DNA of 10,343 nt. Source: Persicitalea sp038242095 (GTDB lineage Bacteria; Bacteroidota; Bacteroidia; Cytophagales; Spirosomataceae). The notes under the pieces are model-generated. The model was not told the origin of the DNA. It searched no databases and saw only the letters and a program-made list of their open reading frames with translations. Position 1 is the stretch's first letter; each line of letters opens with the position of its first letter. Below, one piece after another: positions 1 to 6,565 of the stretch. The position numbers and the translations under genes were made by a program. The DNA is taken from positions 1 to 10,343 of the forward strand of contig JBBSSJ010000169.1 of assembly GCA_038242095.1 (NCBI GenBank). The letters are read 5' to 3'.

Positions 1-1
1 C

Positions 2-1072
2 CGGAACAAGCACCAGACGATCATGGTGGGTTTCTCGGATGGTACCAAGGACGGTGGCTATCTGCGGGCTAACTGGTCGATCTACGGCGCGAAGGAGCAA
101 CTCACCAAGGTATCGCGCGAGTTTGGGATCAAAGTCACATTTTTTGACGGCCGGGGCGGCCCTCCCGGCCGGGGCGGTGGCAACAATCAAAACTTTTATG
201 CCTCGCTAGGCAAGGATATCGAGGACAAGGAAGTGCAGCTCACCGTACAGGGCCAAACGATTAGTTCTAATTACGGTACCGTTACGACGGCTATGTATAA
301 CCTGGGACGGCTTTTCTCGGCGGGATTGGAAAACAGTCTTTTCCGGGCGAGTCGGAAAGATGAGCAACTCACCGAAGCGGATAAGGCGCTGATGGAAGAG
401 CTGGCCGAGGCAGCCTACCAGTCATATCTCGACCTTAAAAATGATCCGGCTTTTGTCAAGTATCTCGAAAAGAAAACGCCGTTGCGTTTCTACGGGCAAA
501 CGAACATCGGCAGCCGCCCTACCAAGCGCGGGGCTGATGGCGAGGGTTTGAGATTTGAAGATTTGCGGGCCATTCCGTTCGTGGGTTCCTGGGCACAGAT
601 GAAGCAGAACGTACCGGGCTTCTATGGCTTCGGCTCGGCGATCAAGCAATTGGCCGACGAAGGGAAGCTCGAAGCGGTCAAGGAGCTGTACAAAAAGTCG
701 CTCTTCTTCCGCACGCTGATCGAGAACTCTATGCAATCACTCTCAAAGGCGTTTTTCCCTGCCACTGAGTATCTGCGCAATGAGGAAGAATACCGCGCAT
801 TTTACGACAAAATGTACGAGGAATTCCAGCTGACCGACAAGCTATTGCTCGAAATTTCGGGCCAGAAAGAACTGCTGGATAGCAATCAGATGAGTAAGGA
901 ATCAATCCAGATCCGGGAGCGCATTGTACTTCCCTTGATCACGATTCAGCAATATGCCTTGCAGATGCTTTCGGAAACGCCCGAAAACCGGAAGATGGAT
1001 GAGGAGCTTTTTAATAAACTGGTAATTCGTGCCATGTTTGGTATTATCAACGCAGCAAGGAATTCGGCTTAG
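2..1072 (+). CDS. ppc: Phosphoenolpyruvate carboxylase, C-terminal part (5' end outside window)
   Basis: This enzyme carboxylates phosphoenolpyruvate with bicarbonate to oxaloacetate, refilling the TCA cycle in the cytoplasm. The reading frame is open from base 2, so the ATG at 23 is internal. About 356 residues are visible, roughly the last 40% of a family usually 850-900 residues long. Visible hallmarks are the GFSDGTKDGG segment (visible residues 10-19), which holds the active-site lysine equivalent to E. coli Lys546, and the glycine/arginine loop GRGGPPGRGGG near residues 51-63. Further on come GSRPTKRG followed by DLRAIPF, and the C-terminal ARNSA, which matches the MRNTG ending whose Asn belongs to the aspartate inhibitor site in E. 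coli. The segment after DLRAIPF reads WAQMKQNVP where E. coli has WTQNRLMLP; I think this is a lineage variant. The stop is intact and is followed by a hairpin. No neighbour on this strand is visible. Confidence 0.97.
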   Translation, partial: RNKHQTIMVGFSDGTKDGGYLRANWSIYGAKEQLTKVSREFGIKVTFFDGRGGPPGRGGGNNQNFYASLGKDIEDKEVQLTVQGQTISSNYGTVTTAMYNLGRLFSAGLENSLFRASRKDEQLTEADKALMEELAEAAYQSYLDLKNDPAFVKYLEKKTPLRFYGQTNIGSRPTKRGADGEGLRFEDLRAIPFVGSWAQMKQNVPGFYGFGSAIKQLADEGKLEAVKELYKKSLFFRTLIENSMQSLSKAFFPATEYLRNEEEYRAFYDKMYEEFQLTDKLLLEISGQKELLDSNQMSKESIQIRERIVLPLITIQQYALQMLSETPENRKMDEELFNKLVIRAMFGIINAARNSA

Positions 1073-1107
1073 ATGGATTGGCAGGTTTTGGCCTTTTGAA
1101 CTTTATA

Positions 1108-1147
1108 AACGCAAACGCCCCGACTATATGGTTGGGGCGTTTGCATT
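1108..1147. terminator. Strong hairpin, probable bidirectional terminator between convergent genes
   Basis: GCAAACGCCCC at 1111-1121 is perfectly complementary to GGGGCGTTTGC at 1134-1144. The stem extends three more pairs inward (one a G-T pair), leaving a loop of about six bases (TATATG). It sits in the 92-base gap between the ppc stop (1072) and the stop of the minus-strand beta-barrel gene (1165), so it can end transcription from both sides. Neither flank has a long T-tract, so the intrinsic-terminator call rests on the stem and the convergent position. Confidence 0.8.
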
Positions 1148-1164
1148 TGTGAGTTTGTGATTAC

Positions 1165-2310
1165 CTAAAACCGCAATCCGAAGTTGATCATGCGTACATT
1201 GGGGCCTTTGTTTTCCTGGAAGAGGGGATTCATATCATAATGAACAAACAAGTCCGGGAAGCTGCGAATGCCCAATTCCAGCGCCGCGCCGTAGCGTAAA
1301 TCATTAAGATAGAAATTGCTGCGTACGTGATCTCTTTTACCGTCGGGCAATTTGGTCTTGGTATATCCGCCGAGGCGGTAGCCTATGTAGCCACCCGCAC
1401 TAATATGGGTAAAAAAGGCATTGGCAAAACTGACCGTTGGCATAAGCGAAAAGTTTCCATAAGGTACGGTCAACTTAGACTTCCGCAAGTCAACCTCGCG
1501 GCCTTCATTATTTTTCACCGGAGGGAACGACACAGATGAGACATCCTTTTGCACGGTGTTACTTCCTTCAAACATCAGATTGTTCCAAGCCACATCGAGT
1601 CCAAAATCGACGTGCAGGCCCGCTGATTTGCCGCGTATGATCGAAGCGCTTTTCACATAACCCAGGCTAATATACCGGGAGCCGAAAGGGCGAAGATCGT
1701 AATCATCCTTGCTGTAAGTACCCGGATCATTCTGACCGTAGGCGTTGAGCCCTAATGCCACAATGAATCCCTGACGCGGACTACGATAACGATTGACGCG
1801 GTGAATGCGAACCACCCGGTCGTTGCTGTCATCTTCGTCATCGTCGTAACCCCGGCTGCGACTGCTGCCGTCAGTGGCTGTTGTATCGACCCCGGTGCCG
1901 TTGCGGCGGCGACCTTTATCGTCGCCATCGTTAATATCGACCCCACGCGTCGTGATCTTAACCTCCCGCTCGCCGTCTTTGATGTAAATACCCCGAAGGT
2001 CAATCCTGACGTAGCTTTTATCGCTGTCTTTCTTGTCTTTCAGGTATTTGGTACCATCAAGATCTTCGAAGTATATTTTCGTCTCACCATTGATGGTATC
2101 GAGCCGGGCACCCAAATCTTTCAGCAGTGAGTTCAAGTCGTATTTCGCGAGCTTTTCCAGTTCCTTGCGGTCGTCGCCGTAGATAATCATGCGGGTTTTG
2201 TCTCCGAACGTGATGATGATCGAATCTTTTTGGGCGGGAGCAGCTTGGGCATTGAAGTAGCCCAGTAGGCAAAAGGCGCAAAACGCGAGTGATTTAATGA
2301 TTGTTTTCAT
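1165..2310 (-). CDS. Secreted Asp-rich protein with outer-membrane beta-barrel-like C-terminus
   Basis: I do not recognise a named family. Residues 1-23 form a signal peptide with a likely cleavage after AQA, so the product is exported. Residues about 30-125 alternate short beta-like stretches with charged turns (for example GETKIYFEDLDGTKY). Residues about 125-165 are a low-complexity Asp/Arg/Gly linker containing DDDEDDSND. From about 178 to the end, alternating aromatic and Gly-rich strands (GFIVALGLNAYG, GGYIGYRLGGY) and the final FGLRF ending in Phe are typical of outer-membrane beta-barrels. It is the last gene of the sigma/anti-sigma unit, 12 nt behind the preceding gene, so it is probably co-transcribed and may be a target or envelope partner of that regulator. 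The Asp-rich stretch could bind cations, but that is only a guess. The exact function is unknown. Confidence 0.85.
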   Translation of the reverse strand: MKTIIKSLAFCAFCLLGYFNAQAAPAQKDSIIITFGDKTRMIIYGDDRKELEKLAKYDLNSLLKDLGARLDTINGETKIYFEDLDGTKYLKDKKDSDKSYVRIDLRGIYIKDGEREVKITTRGVDINDGDDKGRRRNGTGVDTTATDGSSRSRGYDDDEDDSNDRVVRIHRVNRYRSPRQGFIVALGLNAYGQNDPGTYSKDDYDLRPFGSRYISLGYVKSASIIRGKSAGLHVDFGLDVAWNNLMFEGSNTVQKDVSSVSFPPVKNNEGREVDLRKSKLTVPYGNFSLMPTVSFANAFFTHISAGGYIGYRLGGYTKTKLPDGKRDHVRSNFYLNDLRYGAALELGIRSFPDLFVHYDMNPLFQENKGPNVRMINFGLRF

Positions 2311-2322
2311 GGCTGTAGATAT

Positions 2323-3135
2323 TTATAGTTTAGTCTTGCCTTTAAATTCCTGATACTTTCTGGATACTTTGTCTTCTTCATTTCTGATCTTCTCGTCGGC
2401 GCGGGCCAGTATTTTTTTAGGATTAAAACCCACTTCTTTCCAGTCTACCACTTCGCCCTGTTTTACATTCTTCAATTGTTGTATAATCTTGGCAAAGCGA
2501 GAATCCTTTCGTTCTTCCGCTTTACCGGGCTCATCCCAGTCGACATTCGCCCGGATAATTCTGTTTTCTGATACCACGTCTGCCTTAGAGACAGCGGCCA
2601 GCACTTCAATGGTTTGGGAAAGCGACGGCTCGCTAATTTCTGCTACCAACGCTTCTGATTCGACTGCTTTACGCTCGATAGCCGCGATTTTTACCAACTC
2701 ACGGACTCTCGGGTGGGCTGTCTCCGTCAAGTTTTCGGCGGATGTAGCAGATTGGGAGGCAACAGCGTAGCGTTGGGCGTTGTTTGTTTCTGGTTTCTTT
2801 TGTGTCGATTCCTCAGTTGCCGCAGTTTCAATTGTCGAATTAACAGACGATGCAATCCCTTTTTCTTCAGCAGGAGCGATATCCAATCGTTTGATCTCCG
2901 TTTGGACAATTTCCTTCTCCGAACCCGTCAGAATTGTAGGTTGATTTTGCCAAAGGAGATAGCCGGTCGTTAGCAGCAAAGTCAGACTTGCGGCGACGGA
3001 CCAAAACCAGCCCCCGAGGTGGCGGGATTTCTTTTTCTGCTTTGCTTCGATCTTCACCCATAAATCGGGCGATACCTTTGGCTCCCAATTGGTCAGCTTC
3101 TTGGCGAATAGATCGTCAATAGGTTGCTTCTTCAT
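2323..3135 (-). CDS. Single-pass membrane protein, probable anti-sigma factor
   Basis: The 270-residue product has a short cytoplasmic N-terminus (about 1-40, including DDLFAKKLTNWEPKVSPDLW), then a basic KQKKKSRH stretch. One hydrophobic span follows at about 42-62, then a roughly 205-residue region rich in Glu, Ala, Ser and Thr that would be periplasmic. This layout and its position directly behind an ECF sigma gene suggest a membrane anti-sigma factor that holds the sigma factor at the membrane. The classic zinc HxxxCxxC anti-sigma motif is absent, and I see no catalytic domain. Its ATG (3133-3135) lies inside the sigma gene, giving a 20-nt overlap that suggests translational coupling. An in-frame TAG two codons before the ATG rules out a longer start. 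The anti-sigma role is inferred from context; the protein itself is not diagnostic. Confidence 0.8.
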   Translation of the reverse strand: MKKQPIDDLFAKKLTNWEPKVSPDLWVKIEAKQKKKSRHLGGWFWSVAASLTLLLTTGYLLWQNQPTILTGSEKEIVQTEIKRLDIAPAEEKGIASSVNSTIETAATEESTQKKPETNNAQRYAVASQSATSAENLTETAHPRVRELVKIAAIERKAVESEALVAEISEPSLSQTIEVLAAVSKADVVSENRIIRANVDWDEPGKAEERKDSRFAKIIQQLKNVKQGEVVDWKEVGFNPKKILARADEKIRNEEDKVSRKYQEFKGKTKL

Positions 3136-3706
3136 AGGCTACTTTTTTTTTAAACTCCTCCTCCCAATCCGTCACGCGCTGCTGCAGCAAAGCTCGTGCC
3201 CGGTGCAACTGCGATTTGGAGGTACTTTCCGTAATGCTCAGTTTTTCGGCGATTTCAGCGTGGGAATAGCCCTCGATGGCGTACAGATTGAATACCGCCC
3301 GATATCCTGGTGGCAGCGTGGCAATCATCTGCATCATCTCCTCGGCCTCCAATGCTTCATCGGCAAGGCTGTTGTCCGAGATGCACTCGGCCTCGGTCAT
3401 GTCGGCAGTTTCTGGTATTTGCCTGCGTTTTCTCAGGTACCCCAGTGATTCGTTCACCATAATCCGGCGCATCCAACCTTCAAAACTCCCCTCACTCTTG
3501 AACTGGTCAATCTTGTCAAAAACCTTCATGAAGCCCTCCACCAGAATATCTTCGGCAATCATATGGTCCGGGGCATAGCGCATACAAACACCCAGCATCC
3601 GGGACGCGTACTTTTCGTAAAGCTGGCGTTGCGCTTTTGGCTCGGCTCTTTTCAAAGCCTTTACCAATTGCGCTTCCTGATTAAAGAGCGGTAGAATCCT
3701 GGACAT
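3116..3706 (-). CDS. ECF-type RNA polymerase sigma-70 factor
   Basis: At 196 residues this is the normal size for an extracytoplasmic-function sigma factor, which directs RNA polymerase to a small regulon. Region 2 spans about 27-95 and includes ILVEGFMKVFDKIDQF and the WMRRIMVNESLGYLRKRR core, where promoter melting and -10 recognition occur. Region 4 spans about 128-178, with LPPGYRAVFNLYAIEGYSH and the helix-turn-helix AEIAEKLSITESTSKSQLHR that reads the -35 element. The linker is acidic, and there is no extra C-terminal domain. It is the first gene of a three-gene unit with a probable anti-sigma factor and an outer-membrane protein, so it likely answers an envelope signal. An A9 run codes for Lys-Lys-Lys close to the C-terminus. 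The ATG at 3704-3706 follows a plausible promoter at short distance. Confidence 0.95.
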   Translation of the reverse strand: MSRILPLFNQEAQLVKALKRAEPKAQRQLYEKYASRMLGVCMRYAPDHMIAEDILVEGFMKVFDKIDQFKSEGSFEGWMRRIMVNESLGYLRKRRQIPETADMTEAECISDNSLADEALEAEEMMQMIATLPPGYRAVFNLYAIEGYSHAEIAEKLSITESTSKSQLHRARALLQQRVTDWEEEFKKKVAYEEATY

Positions 3707-3728
3707 TCTATTGGGGTGTTTCTATAGC

Positions 3729-3760
3729 AAGATGCACATTCGCCCCGGGCAGGTTGCACC
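3729..3760 (-). promoter_or_regulatory. Candidate ECF-type promoter for the sigma/anti-sigma unit
   Basis: Read on the minus strand, GGTGCAACC (3752-3760) is followed after 17 nt by CATCTTGC (3727-3734), about 20-30 nt before the sigma-gene ATG. A -35 with an AAC core and a -10 resembling CGTC, spaced 16-17 nt apart, is the usual form of ECF promoters. The sigma factor could therefore drive its own operon. This is a by-eye match in a single copy; a standard Bacteroidota promoter (TTTG and TAnnTTTG at proper spacing) was not found here. Confidence 0.35.
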
Positions 3761-3790
3761 GTCGTCTAGAATATTTCATCTTTTTCAAAT

Positions 3791-3827
3791 AAAAAAAGGG
3801 AAACGAATCCTTGGATCCAATTCCCTA
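3791..3827 (-). terminator. Intrinsic terminator at the end of the oxidase operon
   Basis: On the minus strand AGGGAA (3821-3826) pairs with TTCCCT (3797-3802) and is followed directly by a run of T (through 3791), the layout of a rho-independent terminator. The intervening bases include the palindrome TTGGATCCAA (3811-3820), which may add inner structure. It lies 86 nt after the stop of the last oxidase-operon gene (3913) and before the sigma gene on the same strand, insulating the two units. Confidence 0.7.
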
Positions 3828-3912
3828 TTCTTGTAACACTACTGTATGATAGATAAATAGAGCGGTTGGTATATAGCCTTTCGCCGTTGACCTTTCCCCC
3901 ATTCACCCTTTT

Positions 3913-4206
3913 TTACCCCCTTCCGTGCCCGAGCGCAGAATGTACCCGAGACGTCACCAAGCGTCTCTCGTCGCGGGCCTTGCGGCTGTTGCGATACCAG
4001 AGGTAGCCAATCACACAAAAGATCAGGTAGGGCATGACGAACAGGTACATAATGCCCGTATTGAGACCAATGCCGACGTCGTTGCGGCCATTGCCCATTG
4101 TACTTTCTACCGAACCCCGGCACATAGCGCATTGGGCCCAAAGTTGGCTGGTGGAGAATACCAGCAACAGTAATACAGAAACGAATTTGCTCAGCAGATT
4201 TTTCAT
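3913..4206 (-). CDS. Small exported membrane protein with CxxC motif, oxidase operon
   Basis: The 97-residue product has a signal peptide (about 1-24), then QCAMCR with the cysteine pair at residues 26 and 29 at the very start of the mature protein. A Gly/Asn-rich stretch (SVESTMGNG, GIGLNTG) follows, and one hydrophobic span lies at about 50-71. The arginine-rich tail after about 75 looks less constrained. Its ATG overlaps the stop of the DUF420 gene by 4 nt (ATGA), so it is translated as part of the oxidase operon and is its last gene. I recall similar short CAMC proteins near cytochrome oxidase genes in Bacteroidota, without known function. The exported CxxC pair beside a membrane anchor suggests metal or thiol handling during oxidase assembly; this is inference. 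The sequence WAQC is not a good lipobox, so a lipoprotein is unlikely. Confidence 0.8.
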   Translation of the reverse strand: MKNLLSKFVSVLLLLVFSTSQLWAQCAMCRGSVESTMGNGRNDVGIGLNTGIMYLFVMPYLIFCVIGYLWYRNSRKARDERRLVTSRVHSALGHGRG

Positions 4207-4742
4207 TGGTAGTAAGGACTAATTAATAGATAGACGACCACACCCGTGATGCTCACGTACAGCCAAATAGGAAAGGCCCACCTAACCGCTTTCTTATGCT
4301 GGGCGATTTGATTGCTGTACGCAAAATACACCGCCCGCAGGACAAACCAAACCACAACCACCGATAGCACAATGTGGCTAATTAAAAGAAAATAATAAAT
4401 GGGCCGGATCAGTCCTTCGCCGCCAAAAGTCGTGGATTCGTTACTCAAATGGTACAGCACGTAACTCACCAAAAAGAGGGAACCCAATACAAAGGCCGCT
4501 GTCATCGCCCGTCGGTGCGCTGCAATATTTTTTCTTTGGATAAAAAGAAACCCGATCACCAATAAAACGGAAGTGAGCGAATTAATCACGGCGTTGACAT
4601 GGGGTAGCACCTTGGTCCAGGCTCCCAAATCGACTTTTTGCCGTACCCCCAGCAGCACTGCCACCACTAGCGGGATAACGACGGCCAGGACGTTGATGAG
4701 ACGGTTATACTTGCGACTCTTCTCTAAGACTAGCGTTTCCAA
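4203..4742 (-). CDS. DUF420 membrane protein, possible CtaM/YozB-like oxidase assembly factor
   Basis: The 179-residue protein has about five membrane spans (near 14-34, 46-68, 78-100, 116-140 and 153-175). Its histidines sit at or near membrane boundaries: LPHVNA (H48), AAHRRAM (H76), YHLSNES (H98), ISHIVLS (H123) and AQHKKAVRW (H149). This pattern matches DUF420 proteins, which I associate with YozB/CtaM, a factor needed for aa3-type oxidase function in Firmicutes. The histidines could bind heme or copper. It lies 17 nt after the SCO-like gene and overlaps the small CxxC gene by 4 nt. Family membership is fairly sure; the exact role in this organism is inferred from context. Confidence 0.87.
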   Translation of the reverse strand: METLVLEKSRKYNRLINVLAVVIPLVVAVLLGVRQKVDLGAWTKVLPHVNAVINSLTSVLLVIGFLFIQRKNIAAHRRAMTAAFVLGSLFLVSYVLYHLSNESTTFGGEGLIRPIYYFLLISHIVLSVVVVWFVLRAVYFAYSNQIAQHKKAVRWAFPIWLYVSITGVVVYLLISPYYQ

Positions 4743-4759
4743 ATCTTTGACTTATTTTT

Positions 4760-5413
4760 TCATTTTGCCTTTTCCCGGTTGTGCTCCAGGATTCTGACTT
4801 CGGCCATAAGCCGGTCAATTTCCTCGGGGTCGGTGGTGTCGTAGAAGCCGCGAATAAAGCCCGCGCCATCCATTAAACTTAACCTTGCCGGCGGAGAAAT
4901 GGTTTGCAATCCCGGCACTTTTTCGTTTAGTCGAAAAACGTCTTGAATGGCAGAACGAAGCGTTGAATCGGGTAGGGCAGACACCAACCATCCCGCATCG
5001 GATTGTCTGCGCTCATTGAGTGAGGGAATGAGTTGAGAATCATCCTTGTCGATTAAGGTAAGAATGATAAACGAGGGGTACTCCTGATGCAGGGCATGCA
5101 AGCGAACTAGTTGGCTCAAAACTTTCTGGCAAGTGTCGCCGCAGGGGGAGGAGAGGGTACTTACCAAAACCGTTTTGCCTTTAAGAGAGGCTGCATTGAT
5201 AGTGCTGCCAAAGGTGGGCAGGGAGGAATCCTGGATCTGGTAAAAAGCGGTGTCACCACCGGGCTTCATGACTACATTATTGGTGGCGTCACGGAGCGGG
5301 ACGAAATAAGGTAGATCGAAGTGATTGCTGGCAAATAACTTAAGGAATAAAAAGAATAAAACCGGGAATGCCAATGTGATCATCAGCAACCCGGTTTTTA
5401 AGTATTTCCGCAT
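4760..5413 (-). CDS. SCO1/SenC-like thioredoxin-fold protein, oxidase copper or redox chaperone
   Basis: SCO proteins deliver copper to, or reduce, the CuA site of oxidase subunit II. With the start at 5413 the product has 217 residues: an N-terminal membrane anchor (about 7-27), then a periplasmic thioredoxin-like domain. Its LKGKTVLVST strand leads into SSPCGDTCQK, with the CxxxC pair at residues 81 and 85, and LTLIDKDDSQ matches the SCO segment that usually reads SVDPERDTP. The copper-ligand histidine expected in the C-terminal third is missing: the aligned stretch TISPPARLSLMDGAGF has none. It may therefore act as a thiol-disulfide partner and not as a copper donor. An upstream ATG at 5443 adds 10 residues and overlaps the previous gene by 26 nt. 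I prefer 5413 because it lies 4 nt after that stop and begins with the basic MRKYLK of a signal anchor. Confidence 0.85.
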   Translation of the reverse strand: MRKYLKTGLLMITLAFPVLFFLFLKLFASNHFDLPYFVPLRDATNNVVMKPGGDTAFYQIQDSSLPTFGSTINAASLKGKTVLVSTLSSPCGDTCQKVLSQLVRLHALHQEYPSFIILTLIDKDDSQLIPSLNERRQSDAGWLVSALPDSTLRSAIQDVFRLNEKVPGLQTISPPARLSLMDGAGFIRGFYDTTDPEEIDRLMAEVRILEHNREKAK

Positions 5414-5417
5414 GAGA

Positions 5418-5765
5418 TTATCTTGCTTCCAGGATTGAACCACCCTCCCATATTAGGGCGAGCAGCAACCAGGCCACTAGAATAGTTGGAATCAGGATAG
5501 ACCAGATCAGCGATTTTGCTTCGTGCTTCAGGTGCATAAACTCACCTACGATATAAAAAGCTTTCACGATGGTCATGCCCACGAAAATGGCGATTTTTAG
5601 GGGGCCATGATGCATGGTAAAGGCAATAACAAATTCAATTGCGGTAAGAACGGAAAGAATGATGAATACTTTCCATATCTGTTTGCGTTGAGCGGCGCCG
5701 CCATCCGTGGGAACATCGTCGTGACGGGAGGCTACTTCCTGGGGGGTTGCGTGTATTTCAGCCAT
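5418..5765 (-). CDS. Cytochrome c oxidase subunit IV family protein
   Basis: This 115-residue protein has a polar N-terminus and three hydrophobic spans (about 32-50, 56-74 and 86-106). The second span ends in the hallmark VGEFMHLKHEAK, with Glu75, His78 and His81, as in prokaryotic subunit IV (CtaF/CoxD-like) proteins. It is a small accessory subunit of the heme-copper oxidase in the cytoplasmic membrane, thought to stabilise the complex. It directly follows a subunit III gene by 20 nt, and its stop lies 4 nt before the SCO-like start. The leader just before its ATG is A-rich and lacks a clear Shine-Dalgarno site. Confidence 0.93.
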   Translation of the reverse strand: MAEIHATPQEVASRHDDVPTDGGAAQRKQIWKVFIILSVLTAIEFVIAFTMHHGPLKIAIFVGMTIVKAFYIVGEFMHLKHEAKSLIWSILIPTILVAWLLLALIWEGGSILEAR

Positions 5766-5782
5766 GATTTTTTAATTTAAAG
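5766..5782 (-). promoter_or_regulatory. A-rich translation leader without Shine-Dalgarno (subunit IV gene)
   Basis: Read on the minus strand, the bases before this ATG are AAATTAAAAAATC. The same AAATTAAAAAA core precedes the second subunit III gene (7154-7168). No GGAGG-like site is present. A-rich leaders are typical of Bacteroidota translation starts, which supports the chosen start. Confidence 0.4.
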
Positions 5783-5785
5783 AAC

Positions 5786-6550
5786 TTAAACCAGATAGAA
5801 GAAAGTAAAGACAAATACCCATACAAGATCTACAAAGTGCCAGTAAAGACCAACTTTCTCTACCATCTCGTAGCTGCCGCGGCGGTTGTAAAAGGCCGTA
5901 GCAGTGCGATAAAAAATTAAGACATTCAGCAGTACACCACTTAACACGTGGGTACCATGAAAGCCTGTAATAAAAAAGAAGAAGTCCGCAAAAGCTGGAG
6001 GACCATACTGGTTTTCGACCAGATTGGCACCGAAAATTGTTCGTTCTACCCATTGACCGTCCACAATCTCGCGAATGACAGAACCACTTTCGGTACCGTG
6101 AATGAAGTGAGCCCATTCCCAGGCCTGGCAACTTAGGAAAGTAAATCCACCCAGAACGGTCCAAAGCATGTATTTTTCGACACTGTTACGGTCCATTCGG
6201 TGACCGGCTTCGACGGCCAACACCATCGTGACGCTACTGAAAATTAGAATAAACGTCATGATTCCCACAAAAACCAGGGGAAGCTCTATACCATGCAGAA
6301 AGGGTACCGCTTCGTACACTTTTTCAGGAATGGGCCAGTAAAGATCAGAAAAGGTAAAGTCGCTGACCGTACCCGAATAAGCAGGATAGCTATAACGTAC
6401 CAATCCGTAGGAAATCAGGAGGGCCGAAAAGGTGAAGGTATCGGAGATAAGGAAAAACCACATCATCAGCTTGCCGTAGCTCGCTCTCATGGGTTCAATC
6501 CCGCCCAGCCACATTCTTCTGGGTAAGGTGTCGGGGGTAGTTGCAGCCAT
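5786..6550 (-). CDS. ctaE: Cytochrome c oxidase subunit III (longer copy)
   Basis: Subunit III is a core membrane subunit of heme-copper oxidases; it carries no metal but stabilises proton uptake and turnover in subunit I. This 254-residue copy has multiple hydrophobic spans beginning at about residue 28, with a hydrophilic insert between spans (about 148-180). Signature stretches are SCQAWEWAHFIHG (with the conserved Glu), FFITGFHGTHVLSG, and the terminal GLYWHFVDLVWVFVFTFFYLV. It follows the shorter subunit III gene after 15 nt and precedes the subunit IV gene by 20 nt. The two copies are clearly homologous in their last third but very different elsewhere, so they are paralogous subunits and not a recent duplication. 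The first ATG was used; a later Met at residue 13 is possible but less natural. Confidence 0.95.
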   Translation of the reverse strand: MAATTPDTLPRRMWLGGIEPMRASYGKLMMWFFLISDTFTFSALLISYGLVRYSYPAYSGTVSDFTFSDLYWPIPEKVYEAVPFLHGIELPLVFVGIMTFILIFSSVTMVLAVEAGHRMDRNSVEKYMLWTVLGGFTFLSCQAWEWAHFIHGTESGSVIREIVDGQWVERTIFGANLVENQYGPPAFADFFFFITGFHGTHVLSGVLLNVLIFYRTATAFYNRRGSYEMVEKVGLYWHFVDLVWVFVFTFFYLV

Positions 6551-6565
6551 CGCGTCGTTGAATTA

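Noticed and set aside
1801..2130. A plus-strand frame of 109 residues rich in Val, Ala and Ile, opposite the barrel gene.
   Set aside because: It is the antisense image of the Asp-rich coding segment (GAC/GAT codons read as Val/Ile), with no start context or family match.
3139..3155. An A9 run near the end of the sigma gene, just before the anti-sigma start, suggested slippage making a sigma/anti-sigma fusion or phase variation.
   Set aside because: Both alternative frames meet a stop almost at once (TAG at 3139-3141, or TGA at the anti-sigma ATG), so no fusion can form and only the last few residues would change.
3811..3820. TTGGATCCAA palindrome as an operator site.
   Set aside because: It lies in the loop of the terminator hairpin after the last oxidase gene, so a structural role or chance explains it better.
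3839..4141. A 100-residue open frame on the minus strand overlapping the small CxxC gene.
   Set aside because: It has no signal peptide or recognisable motif, an Arg/Trp/Gln-rich composition typical of an out-of-frame read, and runs into the terminator-side intergenic region. The overlapping CxxC frame has the signal peptide, membrane span and ATGA coupling.
5414..5443. The upstream ATG at 5443 as the SCO-like start.
   Set aside because: It would add ten polar residues before a normal basic signal-anchor start and overlap subunit IV by 26 nt. It cannot be fully excluded, since similar overlaps exist in this operon.
5772..6164. A 130-residue minus-strand frame overlapping the longer subunit III gene.
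   Set aside because: It is rich in Cys, Arg and Ser with no conserved pattern, while the overlapping frame is an unmistakable subunit III.
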